Assembly: GCF_035645195.1 (NCBI RefSeq)
Contig: NZ_DASQNA010000016.1
Location: 1-64,000 of the forward strand
Length of the DNA: 64,000 nt
Source: Paenibacillus sp.
Lineage (GTDB): Bacteria; Bacillota; Bacilli; Paenibacillales; YIM-B00363
Direction: 5' to 3'
Shown here one piece after another: positions 8,148 through 17,103 of this stretch; the first letter of the stretch is position 1, and the number at the start of each line of letters is the position of its first letter. A model generated the notes under the pieces. It saw nothing but the letters and a program-made list of their open reading frames with translations. It was not told where the DNA came from and ran no database searches. The position numbers and the translations under genes are program-made.

Positions 8148-9058
8148 AAGCTCGCCTCCCCGCCGGTCAGCTCGAGGAACAACTCTTCGAGCGACGCCTT
8201 CGCTTCCTCGACCCGGTAGACGTCTATGCCGCCCTCGACGAGCCGGCGCACGGCTCCCGCGACGGCGGCGTCCGATGCCGGCTGGAACGAGACGCCCCGC
8301 TCGATCGGCGCCGCGCCGATTCCGTCTTCCTGGAGCAGCTCCGCCGCCGCCGCGGGATCGTTCACGCGCAGCCGAATGTCGATTCGTGCCCGGCGGCGCA
8401 GCGCCTCGATCGCATCTTGATAGATGAGCCGGCCGCCGGCGATAATGCCGACCTCCGTCGCCGTCTGCTCGATCTCCGACAGCAAATGACTGGAGATCAA
8501 GATCGTGATGCCCCGCTCTTGCGGCATGCGGCGAATCAGCTCCCGGATTTCCAAAATGCCCGCCGGATCCAAGCCGTTCGTCGGCTCGTCGAGCACGAGC
8601 AGTTCCGGGCTCCCAAGCAGCGCTGCGGCGATGCCGAGCCGCTGCTTCATGCCGAGAGAGAAGCCTTTCACCGGGCGATGCGCTTCGCGGTCCAGCCGCA
8701 CTGTGCGCAGCGCTTCGTCGATCGCCGATTGCGGCGCGCCCAGCAGGCGGCGGAGCGCCTCTAAATTTTCGTAAGCGGTCAGATGTCCGTAATAGGACGG
8801 GTATTCGACTAACGACCCTACCCGTTTCAATACGGCTAGGCGCTCCCGCTGCATGTCCCGCCCGAACAGCCTCACCCCGCCGGAGGTGGGCCGGGCCAGG
8901 CCGAGCAGCATGCGAATCGTCGTCGTCTTGCCCGCCCCGTTCGGGCCGAGGAAGCCGTAAATCGACCCTTGCGGGACGCGCAGCCCGACGCCGTCCACGA
9001 CCGTGCGTTTCCCGATTCGTTTCGTCAGCGCGTTCGTTTCGATAATCCATTCCTTCAT
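8144..9058 (-). CDS. ABC transporter ATP-binding protein (BcrA/SpaF-like)
   Basis: The 304-residue protein has Walker A GPNGAGKTT, a Q-loop region, signature FSLGMKQRLGIA, Walker B LLVLDEPTNGLDP and the switch His in ISSHLL. The first ~215 residues are the nucleotide-binding domain; the rest is the C-terminal extension common in bacitracin/lantibiotic ABC ATPases. ATG 9058 was chosen because GAGGTG precedes it; the upstream ATG at 9079 has no site. It is the first gene of a three-gene operon. Direct repeats sit between it and the sensor-kinase gene. Confidence 0.92.
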   Translation of the reverse strand: MKEWIIETNALTKRIGKRTVVDGVGLRVPQGSIYGFLGPNGAGKTTTIRMLLGLARPTSGGVRLFGRDMQRERLAVLKRVGSLVEYPSYYGHLTAYENLEALRRLLGAPQSAIDEALRTVRLDREAHRPVKGFSLGMKQRLGIAAALLGSPELLVLDEPTNGLDPAGILEIRELIRRMPQERGITILISSHLLSEIEQTATEVGIIAGGRLIYQDAIEALRRRARIDIRLRVNDPAAAAELLQEDGIGAAPIERGVSFQPASDAAVAGAVRRLVEGGIDVYRVEEAKASLEELFLELTGGEASL

Positions 9059-9090
9059 GTCCTTCACCTCGGTATGCATCTTATCGCGCC

Positions 9091-9133
9091 GAGGTTAAAG
9101 ACCGTTGCGAACGGAGGTTAAATTTCGGTTAAA
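9091..9133 (-). promoter_or_regulatory. Direct repeats, candidate OmpR-type regulator binding site
   Basis: Two identical 9-mers (GAGGTTAAA, at 9091-9099 and 9114-9122 on the plus strand) are 23 bp apart, about two helical turns, with a third partial copy GGTTAAA at 9127. Spacing by whole turns is how OmpR-family regulators bind. The site lies between the two-component genes and the ABC operon, and a TAAGAT -10-like hexamer (9080-9085, minus strand) follows. Confidence 0.55.
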
Positions 9134-10499
9134 CCGTCGCTGCGGCCCGGATGATCGCGGTTGTGCCGCCGGGTCCCGTGTCGACCGACCACTGCAGGCG
9201 CATTTCGCGAAGCATCATCTCCGCGATCGACAGTCCGATGCCCGCCCCTTTGCCCGGAGAATCGCCCGTCATGCCCGGCCCCCGATCCTCGATCGAGAGC
9301 GCCGCCGCGTCGTTCGACTCGACCCGCAGCCGGAGGCCGACGTATTTCCCGTCGCTCGCATGCCGCAGCACGTTCTGAAAGACGTTGTCAATCACGCGTT
9401 CCAGCCAAGCCGGATCGATCTCCCAAAGCACGGGGCGGTCGGGCAGATCGACGTCGACCTCGAATCCTTCCCGCTCGAAGACGGGATACCAGCCGGCCAC
9501 GGACATCCGGGCAAGCCGGACGACGTCCGTCGGCTGCGGACGGTACGGATATTTGCCGGCGGACAGCAGCGTATACGACAGCAAATTGTCGATGAGCCGA
9601 TCCATTTGCCCGATTTTGCGGTCGATGAGCGCCGCCGATTCGCGGCTTTCGGCGCCGTCCGCCTCTTGGCCGAGACGATGGGCATGACCGCGGATCGCCG
9701 TCAGCGGCGTGCGCAAATCATGCGACAAATTCGCGATCAGCCGCCGCCGCAGCGACTCCTCTTCCCGTTCGCGCGCTCGGCTCCGCTTCAGCTCGGCCAG
9801 CATCTCGTTGAACGCCTCCTCCAGCAGACCGATCTCGTCCGGCCGCCTCGCCGCTACGGGCCGGGGCAGCCCGTCCTCCGCCGGCGACGTCATCGCGTCC
9901 CGCAGCCGCAGCAGCCGCCGCCGCACCAAAAAGAAGAAGAAGGCGGACAGCGCCATGAACAGCGCCAAGACCAGGAGCACCCCGACGATCGCCGCGTATT
10001 CCGCAGCTCCGTACTTCACCTTCGAAAACAGGCTTCGAGGCAGTTGAATCGCCAGAAAGCCGCCTTCCCCTTCTTCGCCGAGCAGCGCCACGACCGTGAA
10101 CGGATCGCTGTCGTAGCCCTCCTTCATGAACCGGATCGTCTCCGGCAGCGTCCACCGGTCGGGGAACGGCGTTTCGCCCGGGAGCTGCAGCCGCGTCCGC
10201 CCGGAGGCGTCCACCCACACGACCGACGCCTCGGGATAGCTCTCCTTCCACGCGGCGAGCCTTCTCTCGACGCGACCCGGCGGCGCGCCCGCCAGCGTGG
10301 ACGCCTCCTCGTGCCACAGCCGCTCCAAATCGGCCTCCGTCAGCCTCCCCCCGTTGCCGTCGGGTACGTACGTGCGAACCGGCTCATACAACAGCATCGT
10401 CATGACAATGAACGAAACCGGGAGCAACACGATAGCCAGCGCCATCAACAGCAAGTATCTCCACAGGAGCGATTTCCTACGTTTCAGCCCTCGCTTCAC
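9129..10499 (-). CDS. Membrane sensor histidine kinase (partner of the ABC operon)
   Basis: 456 residues. Helix 1 (about 12-38) and helix 2 (about 170-195) bracket an extracytoplasmic domain of about 130 residues; a HAMP-like linker follows. The H-box is NLSHDLRTPLT, the N-box DNVFQNVLRHA, G1 DRGPGM and G2 GAGIGLSIAEMM, so all catalytic boxes are intact. The large outer domain argues for direct ligand sensing rather than the small-loop BceS type. Its ATG overlaps the response-regulator stop (ATGA). Confidence 0.93.
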   Translation of the reverse strand: MKRGLKRRKSLLWRYLLLMALAIVLLPVSFIVMTMLLYEPVRTYVPDGNGGRLTEADLERLWHEEASTLAGAPPGRVERRLAAWKESYPEASVVWVDASGRTRLQLPGETPFPDRWTLPETIRFMKEGYDSDPFTVVALLGEEGEGGFLAIQLPRSLFSKVKYGAAEYAAIVGVLLVLALFMALSAFFFFLVRRRLLRLRDAMTSPAEDGLPRPVAARRPDEIGLLEEAFNEMLAELKRSRAREREEESLRRRLIANLSHDLRTPLTAIRGHAHRLGQEADGAESRESAALIDRKIGQMDRLIDNLLSYTLLSAGKYPYRPQPTDVVRLARMSVAGWYPVFEREGFEVDVDLPDRPVLWEIDPAWLERVIDNVFQNVLRHASDGKYVGLRLRVESNDAAALSIEDRGPGMTGDSPGKGAGIGLSIAEMMLREMRLQWSVDTGPGGTTAIIRAAATV

Positions 10500-11167
10500 A
10501 GCTTCACCCGATAGCCGATCCCGCGTATCGTCTCCACGATCGTCGGCGCGCTCGGATCGAGCTCGATCTTCTCCCGCAAATAACGGATGTGGACATGCAC
10601 CGTTTTATCGCCTTCGAGGTACGGCTCGCCCCAGACCGCTTCGTATATTTGCTCCTTCGTCAAAATGCGGTTCGCGTGCTTGAGCAAATACATGAAGATG
10701 TGATACTGCTTTCCCGTCAGCACGATGTCCTCTCCCGTACGCGTATCCGTTACTGCGTTGTCCTGCGGCCGAATGCGCAAATGCCCGACGCGGAGCTCGC
10801 TGCGCGACGGCGAATCGGAACGGCGCAGCAGCACCTCGATGCGCGCCGTCAACTCGTCCGGATGAAACGGCTTCGTCACGTAATCGTCTGCGAATTGCAG
10901 TCCGGTCAGCTTATCCTCCACGTCCGTGCGGGCGGACAGCATCAAAATCGGCACGCTCGGCGCTTCCGCCTTCAGCCGCCGCCCGACTGTAAACCCGTCC
11001 AATCCGGGCAGCATGACGTCCAGGACGACGATGTCGCTGTCCTTCACCCGTTCCGCGGCGCGCTCGCCGGACGGCAGCCAGTCGACCCGATACCCAGCCC
11101 GTTCCAAATGATCCTTCACCCAACCGCCGATTTCTTTGTCATCCTCGATATACAGCACCGTCGCCAT
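10496..11167 (-). CDS. OmpR/PhoB-family response regulator
   Basis: 223 residues: a receiver domain with acidic pair EDD, phosphoacceptor in VVLDVMLPGLDG and Lys in YVTKPF, then a winged-helix DNA-binding domain ending in VETIRGIGYRVKL. The GADDY motif reads FADDY here, a mild change. ATG 11167 has GAGGG upstream; a longer in-frame extension lacks a site. It is the first gene of the pair with the kinase and most likely activates the ABC operon through the repeats at 9091-9133. Confidence 0.93.
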   Translation of the reverse strand: MATVLYIEDDKEIGGWVKDHLERAGYRVDWLPSGERAAERVKDSDIVVLDVMLPGLDGFTVGRRLKAEAPSVPILMLSARTDVEDKLTGLQFADDYVTKPFHPDELTARIEVLLRRSDSPSRSELRVGHLRIRPQDNAVTDTRTGEDIVLTGKQYHIFMYLLKHANRILTKEQIYEAVWGEPYLEGDKTVHVHIRYLREKIELDPSAPTIVETIRGIGYRVKL

Positions 11168-11280
11168 TCGCACCCTCGCATCCTTGGCCGGCGCCGCCGG
11201 CCCCGTTTTCCTTATATTAAAACCGAAGTCTCCCCGCATGACCACCGACCACCGACCGGTTGTTTCCGTTCGGCGCAGCA

Positions 11281-11308
11281 AAAAAGACGCCCGAATCCGG
11301 ACGTCTTT
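11281..11308 (-). terminator. Rho-independent terminator (second hairpin after cheY-like gene)
   Basis: On the minus strand AAAGACGTCCGG pairs with CCGGGCGTCTTT with small mismatches and runs into TTTTTTG. It lies downstream of the cheY-like gene and upstream of the OmpR-type regulator gene. Confidence 0.7.
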
Positions 11309-11322
11309 CTGATGCTTCTCGC

Positions 11323-11370
11323 CTAAAAAAAAACGGCAGGCACTCCCCTAAGGGGGCCTCCGGTCTTCTG
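11323..11370 (-). terminator. Rho-independent terminator of the cheY-like gene
   Basis: On the minus strand a GGCCCCCT/AGGGGAGTGCC hairpin is followed by a run of nine T, directly after the stop at 11376. Confidence 0.75.
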
Positions 11371-11375
11371 CAGCC

Positions 11376-11756
11376 TTATTCGGCCAAGGATATCGATGGA
11401 TTCAGCACGCGGGAAATCGCGCCCAGCACGCGCTCGCTCTGGAACGGCTTCAGCACGTAATCCTTCGCCCCGCGGCGCACCGCGCTGACGATCAAATGTT
11501 TGTGCCCGAGCGCCGAGCACATGATGATCTTCGCTTTCGCGTCGTAGCGCACGATTTGCTCCAACGCCTCGATCCCGCCGAGCTCCGGCATGTTGAGATC
11601 CATGATGACGAGGTCGGGACGATGGGCGCGATATTTATCGACCGCCTCCAGTCCGTTGGCCGCTTCCGACACGACCATATGCCCGGCTCTTTCCAGCATA
11701 TCCTTCAACATCAATCGCATAAAGGCGGCATCGTCAACGACCAGAATCGTCGCCAT
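11376..11756 (-). CDS. CheY-like single-domain response regulator
   Basis: The 126-residue protein is a receiver domain only: acidic pair VDDAAFMR, phosphoacceptor in LVIMDLNMPELGG and Lys in YVLKPFQ. The DDAAFMRxMLKD start is typical of CheY proteins of Bacillota. The family binds the flagellar motor switch or works as a phosphate sink. It is monocistronic, with AGGGAG upstream and two terminators after it. No flagellar gene is nearby, but the chemoreceptor at 58.9 kb shows that chemotaxis is present. Confidence 0.9.
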   Translation of the reverse strand: MATILVVDDAAFMRLMLKDMLERAGHMVVSEAANGLEAVDKYRAHRPDLVIMDLNMPELGGIEALEQIVRYDAKAKIIMCSALGHKHLIVSAVRRGAKDYVLKPFQSERVLGAISRVLNPSISLAE

Positions 11757-11837
11757 TCCTCATCACTCCCTTGAGGCCGCAGGTAATGTTTATTTTTCCC
11801 AATTGTACCTCTCCGCGCTGAACAAAAACTGAACAGC

Positions 11838-11866
11838 AAAAAACGACCGCGTTCGACACGGTCGTT
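11838..11866 (-). terminator. Rho-independent terminator
   Basis: AACGACCG (11842-11849) pairs with CGGTCGTT (11859-11866); on the minus strand it ends in TTTTTT, just after the stop of the REC-BTAD regulator. Confidence 0.85.
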
Positions 11867-11870
11867 CTGA

Positions 11871-13001
11871 TTATCCCTTCCCGAGATGGGCTTCGTACCA
11901 AGCGGTGATCTGCTTGTCCGGTTCCTCTCCGGCCTCGTCCCGGAGCGCCTCCTTCAACTGCTCGTACGTCTTCCGCACTTCCTGCGTCTGGCCCTGCCGC
12001 AGGTACATCCGCATCAGGAGGAAGTAGCTTTCCTGTACGGACGGGAAGCGCGCCGAGATGTCGGTAAGCAGCGAGAACGCGATGCTGTTCCACGCCCGTC
12101 CGCCGAGCTCCTCCGCGATCCGCAGCGCGCACTCCAGCCACTTGATGCGCAGCCGTTCCCGCTCCTGCTCCGCCCACCAATAGCCCTCATGCTCGTAATA
12201 ATCGCCGCGATACATAGCGGCCCACGCCTCCGCCTCGCCCGCATGCACCGCGGCGCCGCTCTGCAGCTTGGCTGTTTGGCGCTCCCAGACGTCGACGTCG
12301 ACTGCGACGCCGTTCAGCTCGAGGCGGTAGCCGCCGTCCATGAAGCTGAGCTTGATCGGCAGGTCCAGCGTTTTCACGGTTTGGCGAATTTGATACACCG
12401 TCGTATGCAAGTGCGTATGCGCCTTCGCGAGATCCATGTCGGGCCACATCAAATCGAGCAGCGCGTCCTTGGACACCGTCCGGTCGCGCAAATGCAGCAG
12501 GTAGGCGAACACTTCCTTCGCCTTCGTCGTGCGCCACGGAATTTCCGCGACGCGCCCGTCCTCCGAAGCGACGCCTAGGCGCGAGAAACAATACAGCGCC
12601 GAGACGTTCGCGGCCGGCGCCGGTGGCGGGACGGGGACGGCCCGCTTCATGCGGGACCGCAGCCGCGCCAGCGTCGTTTCGAGCCGCCTCGTCTGCACCG
12701 GCTTCAACAAATAGTCTGCCGCGTTCAGTTCGAACGCGTCGACGGCGTATTGGTCGTACGCCGTCACGAAGACGACCTGGAGCTCCGGCACCGCCTCCAT
12801 CAGCCGCTCCGCGGCCGCCAGCCCGTTCATGCCGGGCATTTCGATATCGATGAACGCGGCGTCGGGCGAAAGCCGCCCCGCTTCCCGAATCGCCGCCAAC
12901 GGATCCGGGAAAGCGCCGATCACCTCGACGTTCTGCCGACGGAGCATGCGCTCCATGCCGGCGAGCGACAACGGTTCGTCGTCCACCACGATCGCTCTCA
13001 T
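11871..13001 (-). CDS. Response regulator with REC and SARP-type (BTAD) domains
   Basis: 376 residues. The receiver domain (1-120) has VDDEP, phosphoacceptor in AAFIDIEMPGMNG and YLLKPVQ. A winged-helix part (about 145-225) contains KAKEVFAYLLHLRDRTVSKDALLDLMWP-type sequence as in SARP and Bacillus SARP-like regulators. The C-terminal ~140 residues form the TPR-like bacterial transcriptional activation domain (YEHEGYWWAEQERERL). The start overlaps the stop of the hybrid kinase by ATGA, making them a coupled pair. Target genes are not evident. Confidence 0.88.
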   Translation of the reverse strand: MRAIVVDDEPLSLAGMERMLRRQNVEVIGAFPDPLAAIREAGRLSPDAAFIDIEMPGMNGLAAAERLMEAVPELQVVFVTAYDQYAVDAFELNAADYLLKPVQTRRLETTLARLRSRMKRAVPVPPPAPAANVSALYCFSRLGVASEDGRVAEIPWRTTKAKEVFAYLLHLRDRTVSKDALLDLMWPDMDLAKAHTHLHTTVYQIRQTVKTLDLPIKLSFMDGGYRLELNGVAVDVDVWERQTAKLQSGAAVHAGEAEAWAAMYRGDYYEHEGYWWAEQERERLRIKWLECALRIAEELGGRAWNSIAFSLLTDISARFPSVQESYFLLMRMYLRQGQTQEVRKTYEQLKEALRDEAGEEPDKQITAWYEAHLGKG

Positions 13002-16000
13002 GCTTCGCCCCCCTCTGCAGTCGGAATGTCGAATCGGACGACGGATCCCCGGCCGTGCGCGGACTCGATCACGAGTCCTTGCCCGTACAAATGCATTAAC
13101 CTTCGATGAATGTTCGTGAGTCCGATTCCGCCCGTATGGCGCCCGGATACGATCGCCTCCGCCGTGCCCAGCGCGAAGCCGATCCCGTCGTCCTCGACGG
13201 AAACGCGAATCGCTCCGTCGATCGGCTCCACCGCGATCGCGACGCGGCCCCCTTCGGGGCGCTTCAGAATGCCGTGCCGCAGCGCGTTCTCGACGATCGG
13301 CTGGATCGACAGCGGCGGCAGCTGGAACGAGGCGAATTCGGGCACGCGCGTTTCGATGCGCATGCGGTCGCCGAACCGGGCACGCTCCACGGACAAGTAC
13401 GATTCAACGAGCGTCCATTCCATCGCGAACGGCACGACGTCGTTCAGGTTGCGCAGGTCGAAGCTGTTTTTCAGGTACACCCCGAAATCGGTCAGCACCT
13501 CGCGCATTCGGTCGGGATCCGTCTCGCTTAGGCTCGCGATCGTATTCAGCGCGTTGAACAAGAAGTGCGGCTTGATTTGCGCTTGGATGAGCGCCATTTC
13601 CATATGCAGCTTCTCGCGCACCGATTGCTTCAGCTGCAGCAGCGTCCGCACGCGCGCCTTCAGCTCCGTCGAATCGACCGGCTTCAGGACGTAATCGTTC
13701 GCTCCCGCTTCGAAGCCCGCCATCAGGTCGGCCGGCTGGCTGCGGGCGGTCAGGAACAGCACCGGCAGCTCGTGGAACGAAAAGCGCCTCCGAATGAACC
13801 GGCACAGCTCGTAGCCGGTTTTCCCCGGCAGCGAGACGTCCAAGATGACCGCATCCCACCGCCGCGAGCCCGTGAGCGCTCGCATCGCCTCGAGGCCGTC
13901 GGAAACCGCCTCGACGCTGTACCGCTCGCTGCGGAGCAGCTCGTACACGACCTTGAGGCTGACCGGATCGTCTTCGACGAGCAGGATGCGAGGCGCGTCC
14001 GCGACCTCCTGCCGGTACGTCTTCTCGGCGACGGCCGGATCTTCCGACTCCTGACGCCGCGCCCAGCTCGGCTCCGCCGCTTGGGCGGCCCCGGCGTCCC
14101 CCGCCGCGGCTTCGTCCGTCGCCTGCGCGGGCGCGGTCGGCAGCGTGAACCGGAATTGCGTCCGTTCCCCCGGGACGGATTCGACCTCGATCTCCCCGCC
14201 CTGCAGGCGAACCAGCTTCTTCGTAATCGCGAGGCCGAGCCCGGCCCCCTTCGGCGCGGCCTCGCCTTCCGCGTAGCCTTGCCGGAATTCCTCGAAGATC
14301 ACCTCTAGCTTTTCCGGCGGAATCCCTCTCCCGTCGTCGGTGACCGACACGCGGACCGAAGTCCCCAAATCTTCGGCTTCCACGACGACCGTCGAGGCGT
14401 TCGCGTGTTTCATCGCGTTGTGGATGAGATTGAACAAAATTTGCATGACGCGCTGATCGTCCGCCCATACCCGCGGCAGCCGCTCCCCGACCCGGTTCTC
14501 GAGCTTTACCGCCGTATGCTCCGTCACGTAAGGCAGCAGCTCCCATACGCCGTCCACGGCCGTGCGCAGATCGACCGCCTTCAAGTCGGCCTGCAGCGTG
14601 CCCTCGTTCAAGCGGGACAAATCCAAGATATCCTCGAGCAAATGGGACAGATGGCGTCCGGTTGAAACGATGAGCCGAAGCCGTTCGGCCTGGCGCTCTT
14701 CGGCGACCCCTTCGTCGAGCGTCACCTGCGCCATATTGATCATGCCGTGCAGCGGCGTGCGAAGCTCGTGGGACGTGTTCGCCAAAAATTCCGTCTTCAT
14801 GCGATCCGCCCGTTCGAGCCGCCGCGACGCCTCCTCGACCTGCTTCAAGTTGTCGAAAAACCGCTGCGCCAGAAGCACGCCCATCGAGACGACGAAGACG
14901 AGCATTTCGAACGGGAAGAATACGTTCGAGGGCTGCAGGCCGACGAAGGTCAATCCGACGAACAAGTGCTCGTAGAACAAACACAACGCCCCGATGAGCG
15001 CATACACGGACTCCTGCTTGAGCGAGATGATGCCGGCCAGCAGCCAGCCTAAAATATATAAAGAAAACAGTCCCAAAAACATGATGATGACGAGCTCGAG
15101 CCTCGTAAATTCATAGACTTCCGAGAACAAACAGAGGATCGACAGGGCGGATAGCACGGTCAAAATCGTCCGCACGACCCAAGGCGCATAATATTTCGGG
15201 AACAAATGCCTGACGAACAGCAGCATCGAGATGTAAATCAAAACGGCGGACAAAAACTGCAATTTGCTTTGCCATTCGTACGGAAGCGACGGCCACCAAA
15301 CGAAAAGCAGCTTCTCTCCGTGCGTCAGCGCGAACGTGACGTACGATACGAAGAAGCCCCCGAACCAGAGCAGCTCCGGATTTTGCCGGCGCATCGCGTA
15401 CATCGCGGCGAACAGCACCCCGAACACCAAGAAAGCGGTGTCGATGGCGTACTCCACCATTTTCTCGGCTTGCGCTTCCTGGACGATGCTCTGCAGCGTG
15501 CCGAGATGGAACGTGTCGAAAATGCCGCCTTGGAAGCCGTAGTGGAAGTTCGCGACATGCACCGTAATCCACAGCTCGGCGCCGCGCACGGGCACCTCCG
15601 CGACATACGGCGTATTTTGCGGCGCCGTCGTCTCGCGCGACACGCCCGGCGAGCCGCTCCCGCCGACCGGTTCGCCCGATACGAACAGCCGATGCGCGGA
15701 GCGCACGTTGGACGACCGAATCGCGAGCGCGGCCCGCCCGGCGTCCTCTTCGGACAGCAGCACGCGCAGCTGATACGTGCCGAACCCGAACGTCGACGCC
15801 CCGCCTGGGGAGATCGCCCGATCCCACCCCCCGGGCACCTGCATCGCGATCGGTTCTGACTGGTCATATGGACCTAAAGGATTGACGTACGAATGAGGAT
15901 AAAAGTTCCATTCGCCGTCCAGGCGAACGATCCCGTCCTCCCCCAAGTCCCAATCCCTTAAATCAAGCACGCCGTCGTCCGCCTTCAGGGAAGGCGCATC

Positions 16001-16078
16001 GGCGATATACAAGCTCCAAGCCCGAGCAATCATCAATAGGGTAAACGCCGCGATGATCCATGCATTTTTACGACTCAT
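12998..16078 (-). CDS. Hybrid sensor kinase: 7TMR-DISM, HisKA kinase, receiver and LytS-type kinase
   Basis: A 1026-residue protein. Domain order: signal/anchor helix, extracellular 7TMR-DISM-like jelly roll (about 40-205), seven membrane helices (about 210-405), HisKA (FLANTSHELRTPLHGM, about 430), HATPase (LIHNAMKH, DDGRGIP, GAGLGLAITKKL), an Ala/Glu-rich linker, receiver (LLVEDDP, VILDVSLPGKTG, YVLKPVD), then a second kinase of the LytS type (QIKPHFLFNALN, IVENALRHG, DDGIGF). All phosphotransfer residues are intact. ATG 16078 is the first Met; the gene is coupled to the REC-BTAD gene by a 4-base overlap. The ligand is unknown; 7TMR-DISM domains often sense carbohydrates. Confidence 0.92.
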   Translation of the reverse strand: MSRKNAWIIAAFTLLMIARAWSLYIADAPSLKADDGVLDLRDWDLGEDGIVRLDGEWNFYPHSYVNPLGPYDQSEPIAMQVPGGWDRAISPGGASTFGFGTYQLRVLLSEEDAGRAALAIRSSNVRSAHRLFVSGEPVGGSGSPGVSRETTAPQNTPYVAEVPVRGAELWITVHVANFHYGFQGGIFDTFHLGTLQSIVQEAQAEKMVEYAIDTAFLVFGVLFAAMYAMRRQNPELLWFGGFFVSYVTFALTHGEKLLFVWWPSLPYEWQSKLQFLSAVLIYISMLLFVRHLFPKYYAPWVVRTILTVLSALSILCLFSEVYEFTRLELVIIMFLGLFSLYILGWLLAGIISLKQESVYALIGALCLFYEHLFVGLTFVGLQPSNVFFPFEMLVFVVSMGVLLAQRFFDNLKQVEEASRRLERADRMKTEFLANTSHELRTPLHGMINMAQVTLDEGVAEERQAERLRLIVSTGRHLSHLLEDILDLSRLNEGTLQADLKAVDLRTAVDGVWELLPYVTEHTAVKLENRVGERLPRVWADDQRVMQILFNLIHNAMKHANASTVVVEAEDLGTSVRVSVTDDGRGIPPEKLEVIFEEFRQGYAEGEAAPKGAGLGLAITKKLVRLQGGEIEVESVPGERTQFRFTLPTAPAQATDEAAAGDAGAAQAAEPSWARRQESEDPAVAEKTYRQEVADAPRILLVEDDPVSLKVVYELLRSERYSVEAVSDGLEAMRALTGSRRWDAVILDVSLPGKTGYELCRFIRRRFSFHELPVLFLTARSQPADLMAGFEAGANDYVLKPVDSTELKARVRTLLQLKQSVREKLHMEMALIQAQIKPHFLFNALNTIASLSETDPDRMREVLTDFGVYLKNSFDLRNLNDVVPFAMEWTLVESYLSVERARFGDRMRIETRVPEFASFQLPPLSIQPIVENALRHGILKRPEGGRVAIAVEPIDGAIRVSVEDDGIGFALGTAEAIVSGRHTGGIGLTNIHRRLMHLYGQGLVIESAHGRGSVVRFDIPTAEGGEA

Positions 16079-16177
16079 TCGTCAGGACCCGCTTCTTCAT
16101 TAAGTAGACGCTATGCTGTCTTTCATTCTAGCAGGATTGCGGCTCCGCAACTAGCGTTCCCTTGCCGAACGAGCGCA

Positions 16178-16202
16178 AAAAAGCCTTCCGCGGCGCGGAA
16201 GG
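16178..16202 (-). terminator. Rho-independent terminator of pdaA
   Basis: A 9-bp perfect stem GCCTTCCGC/GCGGAAGGC with a 3-base loop is followed on the minus strand by TTTTTT. Confidence 0.9.
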
Positions 16203-16216
16203 CCCTATGCCGAAAG

Positions 16217-17002
16217 TCACGTGCCCGGCGGCTTCTCCAACGAATCCAGCCCGTAAAATTCATACCCCTGCGCCCTGGCGTAATCGATGATCCGGCCGAG
16301 CGCGTCGGCGTTGTCCTTCGAGACCGAATGCAGCAGCAAAATCGCGCCCGGATGCAGCTGCGCCGTCACTTGTTGGAACGCGTAGTCCGCGCCCCGCTGC
16401 CGTTTCGTATCCCAATCGACGTAAGCGAGCGACCAAAACACGTTCACATACCCGAGCTTGCGGGACAGCGCCAGCGTGCGGTCGCTGAAGATGCCGCGCG
16501 GCGGCCGCATGAAGCGCATCTCCTTCTGCTTCGTGACGGCGGCTACCCCCGCCTCCACTTTCGCGAGCTCCTGCGCGAGCGCGTCGTCCGGCACCGTCGT
16601 CAAATCCGGATGGCTCCAGGAATGGTTGCCGATGATGTGCCCTTCGTCGGCCATGCGGCGCAGCAGCTCCGGCTGCTCTCTTACGTACTGCCCCGTCACG
16701 AAGAACGCGGCGGGCACCCGTTTTTCCTTCAGTACGTCCAAAATTTTCGGCGTAAAGCCGTTCTCGTACCCGTTGTCGAACGTCAAATACAGCGCTTTGC
16801 GGGTGACATCCCCGTGAAACAGCGCTCCGTGTTTTTCGACGACCGCGCGGAAGGGCTCTTGAGCGATCGAGGCGGGAGCCCCGTTCTTGCTCTTCTTGAA
16901 TCCGAAATGAAACGGCGTGTCGGCGGCCTGCGCCGCGCTAGAGCCGAACAGCGCCGCAGCGGCGAGCAGCAGGGCGGCGGCGACTAACGTTCTGCGATGC
17001 AT
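16217..17002 (-). CDS. pdaA: Peptidoglycan N-acetylmuramic acid deacetylase PdaA-like (spore cortex)
   Basis: 261 residues. A Sec signal (about 1-25, ending AAQA) precedes a NodB deacetylase domain. The metal/catalytic motifs are LTFDNGYENG (Asp), HIIGNHSWSHPD (His pair) and RPPRGIFS; the C-terminal LLLHSVSKDNADAL matches PdaA of Bacillus. In spore formers PdaA removes the acetyl group of muramic acid as the first step to muramic-delta-lactam, required for germination. ATG 17002 was chosen for AAAGGAG upstream. It is monocistronic; a forespore (SigG) promoter would be expected but was not identified. Confidence 0.9.
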   Translation of the reverse strand: MHRRTLVAAALLLAAAALFGSSAAQAADTPFHFGFKKSKNGAPASIAQEPFRAVVEKHGALFHGDVTRKALYLTFDNGYENGFTPKILDVLKEKRVPAAFFVTGQYVREQPELLRRMADEGHIIGNHSWSHPDLTTVPDDALAQELAKVEAGVAAVTKQKEMRFMRPPRGIFSDRTLALSRKLGYVNVFWSLAYVDWDTKRQRGADYAFQQVTAQLHPGAILLLHSVSKDNADALGRIIDYARAQGYEFYGLDSLEKPPGT

Positions 17003-17103
17003 GAGCTTGTCTCCTTTCGCGTTCGCGGCATAAGTTCCTCTTTGGTAATATGCCACGATCTCGCGAAGCCATGCGCCGCAGCCGGCACGAACGCGCCCGG
17101 AAC

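Noticed and set aside
9105-10514. 469-codon open frame opposite the sensor kinase
   Set aside because: Shadow of an intact histidine kinase; Arg/Gln/His-rich with no motif.
13404-14984. 526-codon open frame overlapping the hybrid kinase on the same strand
   Set aside because: Out-of-frame shadow; the in-frame protein has all kinase and receiver motifs.
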